Below, piece by piece: positions 40,562 to 53,610 of a stretch of 64,000 nt of DNA (the first letter of the stretch is position 1; each line of letters starts with the position of its first letter). A program made the translations under genes and the position numbers. The stretch is taken from contig JAKZZE010000006.1 in assembly GCA_024220505.1 (NCBI GenBank), positions 1,240,001 through 1,304,000 on the forward strand, in the 5' to 3' direction. This DNA comes from Rhizopus arrhizus. Lineage: Eukaryota > Mucoromycota > Mucoromycetes > Mucorales > Rhizopodaceae. Below the pieces are notes generated by a model, which saw only the letters and a list, made by a program, of their open reading frames with translations, did not search any database and was not told the origin of the DNA.

Positions 40562-42002
40562 ATGTCGACAAGGATATTTGAGTCAAGGAAACCAGAACCT
40601 TATATAAAGTCTTCTTGTAAGAAATGTATTACACCTTTAGAATTTTACCCAGAAGGTATAAAAAGTGGACAAAAAGTATCTGTGAAATGTTGGGCTTGTG
40701 ATCAAGTGGATCAATATGAAGTGATTGATCCTGTAAACAATAACACTAGTAAATCAAGGATGCCCAAAATGAAAGGAACAGGTAACTGTGAAAAGATAAA
40801 TCAAGAAAGGATACGAGACTGATCGATTGATAGATGAAAAACCAGTGTCAACAGAATATTATGATTTACTTGGCATCACTCCTTCATCCAGCGCAGAAGA
40901 AATCAAAAAGGCATATCGTAAAATGGCTATTAAATATCATCCGGATAAGAATCAACATGATCCAACTGCAGAAGAAAAGGTGAGGATTGTTTTGTAAGGA
41001 AAAAGAAACTTATTTTATGTTAGTTTAAACGAATTTCAGAAGCGTACCAAGTACTTTCTGATCCAAAACTAAGAAAGAGATATAATGAATACGGAGAAGA
41101 AAATGGAGTGAAACCAGATGGTGGATTTGGTAAGTAGACAAGCAACCCTATTCCTTCTCACTAACGCCTTCAAAGCTGATCCTGAGGAGTTCTTTAAACA
41201 ATCATTTGGTGGTGATCGATTCCTGGACATTATTGGAGAGATTTCGATTGGTAAAGACATGAGGGAAGCATTAGAAACGGCTGAAGAAGATCAATCTGGA
41301 TGGACAGAAGAAGAAAAGGCGGCCAAAGAAGCACAGAGAACAGAGGCTGAAGAAGAAAGAAATCAGGCTCGCATCAAGCGTGTGGAAGTATTGAGTAAAA
41401 AGTTGAAGGATAAACTGAGTGTGTATACTGCAAAAGGAGAAAAGGAATTTAAAGAGTACATTAAAAAGGAAGCAGAAGACCTAAAGCTCGAAAGTCACGG
41501 TGTTGAATTATTACATGCCATTGGATTTGCTTATGGAATGAAAGCAAACCAATACGCAAATAAAAAGTTTGCTTTTGGTTTGGGTGGTATGTTTCACAGC
41601 ATAAAAGAAAAAGGGTACATCTTTAGCCAAACAGTCGGAACACTTCGAACGGCTTATGATCTTCAGTCTACTTTTGGTGAACTTCAAAAGGCAGAAGAGA
41701 AAGGTTTGACTGATGAAGAAAGAGCGAAATTAGAGGAGGCGGCTGCATTAAAGGTAATAATAACAGCAATAATAAAACAGCGATCAAAATTGAATGATGA
41801 CAAATAGGGTTTGGAAGCTATTTGGAGAGGGTCAAAATTAGAAATCGAAGGGGTCTTGCGTGAAGTATGTGATGAAGTATTAGGCGACCCAAAGATTAAA
41901 AAAGAAGAAATTGCCAACAGAATTCAAGCTTTGGATATCATTGCCTCTATTTATCAAAGCGTGGTGCCTGAAGAACCAGAGATTTTTAGTGAATCTCAAT
42001 AA
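40562..42002 (+). CDS. DnaJ (Hsp40) protein with DnaJ-X domain, Caj1/Djp1 type, and N-terminal Cys pairs
   Basis: About five exons. The first about 85 residues contain two Cys pairs, C-K-K-C and C-W-A-C, about 23 residues apart, which looks like a small zinc ribbon. The J domain follows: [23 protein letters not shown] (the H-P-D triad) and A-Y-Q-V-L-S-D-P. Then comes the DnaJ-X region: [20 protein letters not shown], a Lys/Glu coiled stretch, and [24 protein letters not shown]. It ends S-E-S-Q-TAA. Proteins of this group stimulate Hsp70 ATPase; Djp1 aids import into peroxisomes and Caj1 acts at the plasma membrane. The N-terminal Cys pairs are not part of the usual Caj1/Djp1 layout. The start is the ATG after the pyrimidine tract. 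Confidence 0.87.
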
Positions 42003-42728
42003 TATTTATTTATACCAGTTTTGATAGACTTTAATAAAAAAAAATTAAATGTGTTATCATACCTCGTTTACATAAAAGGAGAATTTATTCAATTTAGTTG
42101 CACAATAGATTTAAATACGTGCATATCACCTTTACACAGATAATAAGGCAATTTATAAAACTAGTAAATTCCGTTGAGGACTCGAATAACAATCAAAATG
42201 ATGGGATTGGGAAATTCTTTAACCGATCACTACTCAACAGGCTAACTATTTATAACAAAAGAAAATCCACAAAAAGAAAGCTGGATTTATCAAGTACATA
42301 ATGTATGAGATCCCGAGCGAGAAAGAGAAAAAAAAAATTTTTTTTTTTTCTGTGCTTCTCATTTATTGAATGCTCTCTTTCTTCTTTCCAGATTTTGTGT
42401 CTCATAGATTGATCATAGCTTCATAAGGCACTACCTCCTTTGTTTTTCATAAAATATAAAAAAGAATGTATTTTATATAAAAAAGGAACATTATTTGAAG
42501 ATGAATGACAGGATGCATAGTAACTCAAACGTTTATGTGCAACACCAAACAAGATGCACATCTTCTTTAGAGTCGTGTAACAAGTTGGCTTTCAAGGAGG
42601 AAGAAAATAAAGTTAAATTAACTCGCATTAGATTTCTTTATGACATAATTTAATATAAAGAACTAAAAAAAAAAAAAAAATACATAAATAACGCGCTATC
42701 TTGTGAATTTTTCTTTTTATTTATTAAA
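42003..42728. other. Intergenic region
   Basis: About 725 nt between the DnaJ gene and the secreted-protein gene. A short frame at 42098-42301 has a basic end but no supporting splice or family match. There is an A/T tract at about 42329-42350. No gene is supported. Confidence 0.35.
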
Positions 42729-43107
42729 ATGAAGTCCATTGTTCTTATTCAAAACTTACTTGTTTTATTTACCTTGTCTGTCTCTGCTAGACCAAGTGAA
42801 GTCAGTCTAAAGAACACTTTATCATCAAAAGGTATCAGTTTGAATGAAATTGGGTGCAAATGTATCATGACAGAGACTACAAGCGATAATCAAGATACTA
42901 CAATGTGCCTTTGTTATAACAGAGAGGATGGAACATTAAATGATAGTACGAAATGTACTACTTTAACAGGTGATTAAGGCAGATAACATCAGTCAGTAGC
43001 ATACTTACTAACATTGTATAGATAATGTATTCAAATACTGTACAAAAGTAACAAACACTACTTCAGCATGGAATGGTTGTGTAAAGAGTTACTGCCCTTG
43101 CTCTTAA
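42729..43107 (+). CDS. Small secreted cysteine-rich protein
   Basis: Two exons (42729-42969 and 43022-43107, intron 52 nt) encode 108 residues. Residues 1-20 form a clear signal peptide (K-S-I-V-L-I-Q-N-L-L-V-L-F-T-L-S-V-S-A). The mature part has nine cysteines: G-C-K-C, M-C-L-C, K-C, Y-C, G-C and the final Y-C-P-C-S. The C-C pairs with one residue between them are unusual and the chain ends almost on a cysteine. I do not recognise a family. Proteins of this size and make-up in fungi include effectors, surface proteins and antimicrobial peptides, but nothing here shows which. It stands alone between two gene-poor stretches. An odd number of cysteines suggests a dimer, or one free thiol. Confidence 0.78.
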
Positions 43108-43896
43108 ATTCTTTTTTGTTTTCATTATTCCCAATAGACTCCCAAGATCATTATTTACTTGAATAAATATTCTTTATTACCACTAATCATTCACTTGAGA
43201 TCAAATGGTCTTTCCTGTGTTATTCATGTGTGTCTGCAACCAACTCCAATGGTTTGAAAAGAAAAAGAAATATGCCTAATCTCTACTAACAAATGAACAT
43301 CTCTTCTCCAAACACATGTTCTATCAAAGGAACATTTTCACCTAAGCTATGATGTCTACTGAAGATGAAAAATACATTCAATCATAATACTTTGCTAGAT
43401 CAAACCACATCCTATACACCTCTATAGCAAAACTTGTTCTTTCCATCATTAAACTAATTTAACCATATCCTAACGATCTAGATAGAACAAGCAGCAAAAC
43501 GAACGAACGAATCGACTCGGTACATTCAACTGTAACAAGACTATTGAAATATTTTCTCGCTTATTCTATTCATTTTGCTTTAAGGAGTGAATGCTGGCAA
43601 TGCTTGCCCTTTAAGGTTGTTCATCAATTGGAAGGGCAATAAAAAAATTTCTTTAAATGAGCAAGCTTCAGACCACTTAAGCTAAAACCACTGCCAAGTT
43701 CAATAAATTCTTTTATACGCTTAAAGTAAACTAGCAGTATTAACTTTTTACAAGTTGCCAAGATATCGAATAAAATTAATTTTTTTTTTTTTTTTTACAT
43801 TGAATTTTTTATATCAACTAAATTGTCTCTCCTTTAAATGTGGCTTATTCCTTCTTTCTTATTCTCACATACACACTCATATTAGCAAAAAGGGGA
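43108..43896. other. Intergenic region between the secreted-protein gene and SPC24
   Basis: About 790 nt with no supportable gene. A T tract (about 43779-43796) and a leader follow before the SPC24 start at 43897. Confidence 0.35.
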
Positions 43897-44583
43897 ATGT
43901 CTAATGAAGACCATCTTGAACAAGTGAAAGAAATTGAACAGCTTTTATCCAACTTTGAAGCACTCGATATAATAGAACAACTAAAGCACTTGCAACGTCA
44001 AGTAGATCAACGCGCTCTCGAGTACCAAGAAAGGCAGACTGAGCATATAGAGCGGTTAGAGAATGAATTAGAAACACTCAAGACGATCGAAGAAGAGGTA
44101 GCACAAGAGTATTATGAACTGGTTCAAAGAAATGAGACATTAAATAAAGAAGAGCAAGAGTTGGAACAATACGTTGAACAGCAAGCGGTGGATATAGAAG
44201 GAATAAAACAAGAAATACAAGTGCTGGAAAAAGAGCTAGAAGAGGTGGAAGAAGATCAATTGATAGGCACATCAACTGCTTATACAGAGTAATGAGTTAG
44301 AAGTATTAACTAGATTTAAAATTATTAAACGCAGTGTTATTGATAGAATAGTAAATGCCTTATTTCATGGATTGGGTGTGAAAGCGATTATAGAAGAAAA
44401 TAAAGTAACTAAAGTTCAATTAGGTAAAAGGATGGAATTAAAAATAAAGTAAAATACATGTTAACCACTTACTAAATAGATTCATTTGATAAAGAGCAAA
44501 CTTGTATATTGGATGTTACAAAGTACAGTGATACCTTCAAGACAAACTATATTTGGAAATATATATCAAAAGGTCTCTTATAA
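43897..44583 (+). CDS. SPC24: Kinetochore protein Spc24 (Ndc80 complex)
   Basis: Three exons (43897-44244, 44288-44423, 44480-44583) sum to 588 nt, 195 residues. The first exon encodes an N-terminal coiled coil (E-Q-L-L-S-N-F-E-A-L, then Glu/Gln-rich heptads). The globular end shows F-H-G-L-G-V and ends Y-S-D-T-F-K-T-N-Y-I-W-K, which aligns with L-S-D-F-Y-K-T-K-Y-I-W-E at the end of yeast Spc24. Spc24 pairs with Spc25 and anchors the Ndc80 complex to the inner kinetochore. The first intron is very short (43 nt), and reading through it yields a stop soon after, so splicing is needed. Upstream in-frame GTG is not taken as the start. The identification rests mostly on the C-terminal motif. Confidence 0.75.
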
Positions 44584-45648
44584 ATTGATACCCACTTTTT
44601 ATATAAAAATTTCATGAGAGAACCACATACATTTTGTTTATCGCATTGTTTACCATCTATCACTTGAGCCAATGATAATACATAAAATTTAATCGGAGTA
44701 TATAATTACACAACTATCTGTATTTATTTCCCTTTTTTTTTTTTTTTTTTCAAATTGCGATTTATTTCTTATGATTCAATCTTGAAAAAGAAGTTAAAAT
44801 AATCTGACGAGACTGAATGGCTATTTGTCAAGAATAAGATATGGCTTAATAAAAACTATAAATAGTGTTGTCAACCAGCTTTAAAAGAGCTTACCACTGA
44901 CAACTCTTTTGTTGACAAGCAATAGTGTTAATACAACTGCAAAGGCTTTTTGTGAAGGATCATCTAAAGCAAGGACATCTTCTGTTAATATATAAACGAC
45001 AGTATTATAATTTTTAGATGTTCCTTGTACCTACTTGATCATTTGGCTTATTTAATTGGTCTGAACCATCCTAATACAGCCTACTTGAAAAAGTGTTTTG
45101 CAGTTAACGAATTGAGAATTATCTTTCAAAAAAAAAAAAAAAAAAAAAAAAAAGAAGCGAGAACTCTCCCTTTTATAAGAAAAATCTCAAAAAGAAGTTT
45201 GGCTACGGCAAGGATCTCGTTGTTAGAAGAAAGTATGGAGATGTAAGCTTCACAAAAGACACGCTGATGAGCATCAAACAAAGGATGATCATAAACAATG
45301 CTTTATTTTTGCCTAAAATAATAAAATACATGTAATGTGTCTTGATGAAAAAACATGCTAAGCAACCTGAAGGTCATGGTACATGACAAATTCAAAATTC
45401 TCAAATTAAAATGTGATAAATTGTCTAGCTTCACAAAATTATATTAAAATAACAATTGAATTGATTTTTACTATTGGATTATAATGAATAACATGGCAGT
45501 AACATTCTATTGAGCATGCGAATTCATGCATTTTTAAATAGGAGAAAAGATTTGCTTATTAAATAAAAATCGCATGTTCATTGGTGACGTTGATTTTATA
45601 TTTTTTGATTAAACTTTTATTTTTATATTTCTTTCTCTCTTTTCTGTC

Positions 45649-45679
<31 letters not shown>

Positions 45680-45686
45680 TACAAGC
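44584..45686. other. Intergenic region upstream of SNF1, with a possible exon
   Basis: About 1.1 kb. It holds a minus-strand exon candidate (see separate entry), an A tract of about 26 nt (45128-45153), and a plus-strand frame at about 45172-45335 containing F-G-Y-G-K-D-L-V-V-R-R-K-Y-G-D, which I cannot assign. A T tract (45649-45676) precedes the SNF1 start. Confidence 0.35.
44769..45020 (-). other. Possible small gene or gene remnant on the minus strand
   Basis: An open stretch reads T-S-K-N-Y-N-T-V-V-Y-I-L-T-E-D-V-L-A-L and then A-F-A-V-V-L-T-L-L-L-V-N-K-R before a GTAAGC donor near 44894. A matching acceptor near 44813 gives a short last exon S-S-D-Y-F-N-F-F-F-K-I-E-S and a TAA at 44769-44771. 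The amino-acid make-up looks protein-like, and donor and acceptor agree in phase. Upstream, a stop and an acceptor-like TAG limit the exon, and I find no clear start. It could be the end of a small gene or a relic. Confidence 0.3.
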
Positions 45687-47945
<2,259 letters not shown>

Positions 47946-48963
47946 AAAAGTATATGCTATAAAGCGGGTTATATAAACAACATCATTTCTAATAAATCAA
48001 CATCTACCCTCACATATACATCTTTAAGCTTAGTTTATTGAAATATGTAGAGAACTTAAAAATTGTATACAGTAATAGATATCATCATCCAATTTCAGTC
48101 AATCAACAGTTTTATTTTATTATTATTTTTTTCTCCTACTTCTTTTTCGGATGAGCATGCAGAATTATCCCTGAGTTATTTTTTTTTGTCGTATAAAAAC
48201 TTTAAATTATCATTCTGAACCACTTTACACATAATACTAGACTTTTAATTGCCTGATAATTGTTCACTATCAACACTATAGTTACATAAGATAGGAAAAG
48301 TTTACAAACCCTCTTTTATTTATTAATCTTATGAGTTGAATATGATCAAACAACAATAGGTTACTTGATATGATTGATTGATGTAAGGATTTATGTTTTA
48401 AATTTTTCTTGGCACACTTTATCTTTCAAATCAGCAATGATAACAAGTAGCACTGACAGATAGTTTGTTGGGAATTTTGATTTACATTCATCACAGGCAA
48501 CATATCATGATAATGTGCAAAAAGTAGGCTTTTCTTTACAAGGTTTCACAGACTGATGTTGATCCACAGGACAAAAATATATTTTTTCTGCGAAGGTTGT
48601 ATACATCCCCTTCTTTCCTATTGCGCCATTTGCTCTATTTTCTTCAAATAGAGATTCTGCAAGATCACTGCTGAAATCTAGAAGCCTTTTTTTTTTTAAC
48701 AAAAAAAAAACTAGATATACAGAATAGAATATAGAAAAAGACTAAAAATATATGAAATATTATAATAGATCGTAATCTAAGAAATAGTAGGCTAGTAACG
48801 CTGAAGACCGAGTTACATTGGAATTTGCATTATAGAGGGAGAATAGGATATAAATGTAAAGCGAGCCGTTTGAATGACTCTATTACATAAGTAGAATATG
48901 CTTGAAAGATCAACAAGGAATCAGTCATCCGTATGTTTTTTCTTTCTTTATTCCCTTTTGTCT

Positions 48964-48996
<33 letters not shown>

Positions 48997-50589
48997 GTAG
49001 TAGTAGCAGTAATAACTTTGTAACTCAAGTATGCTCAAGTATTGATAATAATACTCTTTTAAATCTCATTTTTATTTAATAAAAACAAAAAAAATAAAAT
49101 AGTACCAGTTTGATGGCCATTGCAATTCAACCCAGGCAACTTTTTTAAGATGATGATCGATGCATATGTAAGTCTTGCTGTCGAAAAAGCTTGAGTTTAA
49201 TTTACTACAGAAAAAAGTAGGAAAGCAACAGACAAGTATAATTATGATAAAAAGAATTGCTAATTCCCTACAGTTAAGATTGAATATAAACAAGATGATT
49301 TTTTCTCTTTATAGAAAGTGCGCTCTAAACATGACTGATAAAGTTCGATTGGCGCTTTGATGGATCGACGATTACATTTAAAAATCCTTTCTTTTACGAA
49401 AAAGTAATATATTAAAATTTTGGTTTTAGCCAAGAAAAGAGATATATTCTCTAAATACATTCAGCCTATAAAGTTACTACAAAAGATACAATCTATCATC
49501 TGTTTCAAATATTAATCTTGACTTTAACCTCATTTGACTTGTACATTCTTTTGAACCAAAAATTAATGCGACATGTAAACAATCTATATTTGTATAAATG
49601 TATACTCGATAAGTTTGATTGCAGTATAGTTTTTATCATCTCAAGAAAGATGGAAGCTCTCTCCACACCTCACCCTTCCTCTTCTTCACTCGACATTCTT
49701 TCAATTATTCAAGAAAATTGAAGGTGCGAAAGTATGCATGGATGACAAGAGGAAGAGGAATGGTGGGTCTCTATACTCTTGAACATCAAAGGTTTTTGTT
49801 TATTCAACGAGGTATGAATAAGAGAGGTCCTTGTATGCTAATTGCTCAACTGATATTGATAGTATTCTTCTTGATGGACTTTACCATCATTGTTACTGCG
49901 TTGTTATTCCTCTCTTTGAATCAACTGCAGTAAAAAATAAAATAATACTGTGCATTATTAAATTCTCCTTCTGTGGTACAATGATAGATCATCAAGAAAC
50001 CATACATCTGCAGCCTTATATCAGCTCGCATTGCTTACTAACGGTTACTTTCAGCCCTCTTTATAAACGTTGGTCACTGCTTAATAAATGTAAACATCAT
50101 TTTATTTGTTTACAATGCATGAAAAAAGGGTTCAATGCAACTATGGAACACAAAAAAAAAACCAATAGGCAGACTATATTCAATAAAAAGTCATCTTTCA
50201 TCTTTTTGTTTTGTAACATGTAATAACGTAACAGGGGAAGAGGAGGAGTTGGAAGAAAGAGAGAAAGAGAAAAAGAAAGAGAAGGGGAATAAGGAATGAG
50301 GAGACTACAAGGGGATTAGATGCTATTGTCTCTTTTTTTTATATATATTTTCTAAAGCTTTAACTTTTTGTTTTTTCTCTTTTTCTTCTTCTTTACTTGT
50401 AGTGTGAAAGTGCATTTATAAATATTTTTGTTACTTATTTCATACACACTTTCCCCCTTTTCTTACTTTTATAAAGATACCCATCCCTTTTTTATTTTTA
50501 TCTTTTATTATTATTATTATTATTACTACAACCCATTAATAATAATAAACTGGAAAAAAGGGGGACAGAGCCTTTTGTAATATTTGTAT
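47946..50589. other. Large gene-poor region, SNF1 to RhoGEF
   Basis: About 2.6 kb without a gene that I can support. It contains A/T tracts, an A30 run followed by a TAG repeat (about 48966-49010), an ATT repeat (about 50507-50526), and overlapping short frames at 49619-50223 on the plus strand, one with hydrophobic segments (L-I-V-F-F-L-M-D-F), another Cys/His-rich. These may be relics of a mobile element or gene. The final 300 nt are probably the RhoGEF promoter. Confidence 0.3.
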
Positions 50590-50887
50590 ATGAAACCAGC
50601 AGTTCAATACATTATACACGACAAACAGCATCCCAGCTCAAACTACTGCTGCTGCTGCTGTTGTTGTAGTAGTAATTGTTGTTTTCAATTCAGTTCCAAC
50701 CAATCACTAATAAAATCAAAGGATTCCTGTTGTTGTAGTTGTCTTGATGAACCATTAGCAAATGAATGTATTCAACTCTCGGATAATGAAAAAACAAATA
50801 AAAAGAAAATGCATGCAATTGATGAATTGTTGCAAACAGAACGCGATTATGTTTACGATTTAAATCATTTAACAAAAGTAAGTGTGG

Positions 50888-50930
<43 letters not shown>

Positions 50931-53306
50931 AGGCACATTTTCTCTCCCCTTTTTATCCCTCCCTTTTTGTACCCACTTTGCTTTCAACCGTGCTCGGCCC
51001 CCCCCCTTTGCCACTTTAAGAGAACTTGTTTTGAGTATTAAAACAATTGAATTAGGTCTGTTTACATATACTAAATCGTCAGCCATGGATTACACCAGAG
51101 CATAAAATGATGATAACAAGGAATATTCAAGACATTTTATCATTTCATACACTATTTATTACGCATCTTGACTCTATACAATATGATTGGTCTTTGATCG
51201 CAAAGACATTTCTTGATCAGGTAAATAAAGCATGCTGTTGTGAAATGCTTCTTAATCTTTTAGTATAGATGGCCAATTTCTCACTCTATAAGCAATACTG
51301 TGATAAACATACTGAAGCATGGTCACTCTTATCTATTTATCGAAACCGCTCTGAATGGGCTCAATTTACAAAAGAATGTGTATCTCAAGATATAGGAGAA
51401 GAAAGAAGATTACATTTCGAAGACTATTTAATTAAAGTAAATTGGCATTCTTTGTATATTCTATGCATCTCATACTATATCCATCATTAGCCTGTACAAA
51501 GAATATGTAGATATCAATTACTTATTAAAGAAATAATCAGATATACTGCAAGGGAAACGCCAGAGTATATCTTGTGGGAAGCCGTACTGAATGAAATGCA
51601 GGAGATTGTGACCGAGATAGACGATTTGAAATTTCAACGAGATATGAAAGAACGTACGGATCGATTCATTAAACGTCTTGATGATGATTGGAGAATGAAT
51701 AAATCCCAGGTATCTCAATTAGGCCATCTCTTGATCGCCGGTGCTATTGAGGTGACCTATTCTGCATTGGGCCAAAGTGTTTCTAAGCCTAGGTATTTGG
51801 GATGCTTTGTATTTTCGACATATATAATCATGGTCAGACCCAAAAAGGTAACCAATTATGAACCCAAGCATTGGTTCCCTTTAAGGTTAGCCGATTTTGA
51901 AAATCTTGAGGATATAGAAGGTTTGCTTATACATTTTGATTTACCTTATGCTTACACTCGTAATAGGTCAACGAGAACACTCATTTATTGTGCGTTGTAA
52001 GAAACATACGTTCGTGTTCTGCGCAACTTGTTCACAAGAAAAGCAACTGTGGGTTAAAAAGATACAACAAGCAATTGAAGAATCCAAGAAAACAAAAAAG
52101 GTTATTTCTAAGCCTATCGTCTCTTCACTTCCCGGACTAGAACCCAAAAGACCACAGAGCATTCGTATTTCTCGTTCATTTACGAATATTTTGGACATGA
52201 CAATCACAAACGCATCGTCTTCCAATAAACCCTCAAGATCTCCTCTTACACTCCGTCGATCCATCTCAACTCATATTCAGCTAGAACAACAAGAAACGGT
52301 GAAACCAGCATTGCCATCGTCCAGCAGCTCACTCGTCAAACGCTACTCGGCCGATTATGCCACCCGAAAGAAATCAACCGAGCTCAAGCCAAGAAATAAT
52401 TCAGAGACATATGTCAAACGCGATTCCTTCTCGGGTCTGCCTCGAAGACGACCGAGTAGCTCACTGGACCTCTTGTCAGATACGAGCAACATGATTGGTA
52501 AAATGTCGACTCAATTCAAAAACAATCATCAAAACGCAATGAGACTCAATGTGGACCATAAGCTTCATGATGTCTGTACTCAAGAATACTTGGCATCAAG
52601 AGCTTGGCACAAGGCCTATCACTGCTCAGAACCTGGGTCTCAACACAGCACGAGCCCAGTGAGTCCTCAGGCAACAACAGAGACGCTCAAGAAGAGGAAA
52701 TCAACCTCTCTCTTGCGAAACTCTGTATCCAACTTATCACTCATCATACCCAGAAGAAATACTTTTATGGGGGAAGCAGGAGGAAAGCCACAGGTTGAAT
52801 TTGACACGATATCGACAACAGACACTTGGTCTCATGTGACGTCTTCAAGAAAATCATCGATGCAGTCTCGAGGACGACAGGATTCACTCGACTGTACGTT
52901 CACCGTCTCACCTTCTAGCATGACTGATTCAAGCAAGAGTGTCAAGACCTCCTTCAAAAAGAAAAAGAGGGCTCTAGCAGAAAAGGTGTTGAGACACATC
53001 ACGTCCATTCGGCAAATGAAGCCACATACACCCGAGTGGAATATGTCTGGGGATACTTTAAGCTGTGAAATGCTAGATGTGGTAAGTCATTGATTGTTTC
53101 ATTATGGCAGTCTGTGTAACCTGCCTTCTCCTTAGAACAAAATGTCTTTTCAAAAGCACGAGTCTATCAGCCCCTTAATCCTAGAAAATGAGGAGATGGC
53201 AACTATTACTGCGTTTGCATATGCATCAACCCCATCAGCTAAAAAGAAACCAAGTTGGAAAACTCGTCTAAGACAACCTAAACTTCTTTTTATGCAAGAT
53301 TTGTAA
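50590..53306 (+). CDS. Dbl-type RhoGEF (DH-PH) with a cysteine-rich N-terminus
   Basis: Multi-exon gene. The first about 50 residues contain a run of seven Cys and more Cys clusters (C-C-C-S-C). The DH domain starts I-D-E-L-L-Q-T-E-R-D-Y-V and is cut by a 205-nt intron (50878-51082), then P-W-I-T-P-E-H-K, W-S-L-I-A-K-T-F-L, Y-K-Q-Y-C, and the conserved P-V-Q-R-I-C-R-Y-Q-L-L-I-K-E-I. The PH region has A-G-A-I-E-V-T-Y and later E-K-Q-L-W-V-K-K-I-Q. A long Ser/Arg-rich tail follows (R-S-I-S-T-H, R-R-R-P-S-S-S) and the last exon ends L-F-M-Q-D-L. Such proteins load GTP on Rho/Cdc42 and control polarity and wall growth. The start could alternatively be a Met at about 50810, which would remove the Cys region. 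Confidence 0.83.
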
Positions 53307-53610
53307 AATGTACCAACATCTTTCTTATATAAAGTACACACTCTCATCCGAAATTCCCCCCCCCCTTTTCTCTCTCTCTCTCTTATGATAGAGCTCCCCT
53401 TTCTCCTTTCTCCTGGTATGAACAACAAAAAAAGCAAGTGTTTATGAAGTACAGAGATGGAGAGAGAGGGGTATTTCTTTTTCTTTCTTTTTCTTTTGCC
53501 TTGCTTTTTCATAATACTGCCGTCTTTGTATGTTTCGCCACATCTCCAAGATTGCATCTGTTACGTTCAAGTATACCAATTCCATATTTTCACAAACAGA
53601 TCATCAACAC
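53307..53610. other. Intergenic region RhoGEF to IML2
   Basis: 304 nt with pyrimidine-rich blocks (a C9 run near 53357 and CT repeats). It serves as the 3' end of one gene and the promoter of the next; no gene is seen. Confidence 0.4.

Noticed and set aside
43840..43896. Hydrophobic leader before SPC24
   Set aside because: The in-frame start would be GTG; a secretion signal on a kinetochore coiled coil makes no sense.
49619..50223. Two overlapping plus-strand frames, possible membrane or Cys/His protein
   Set aside because: Neither has a convincing start, splice pattern or known motif; they overlap each other in different frames.
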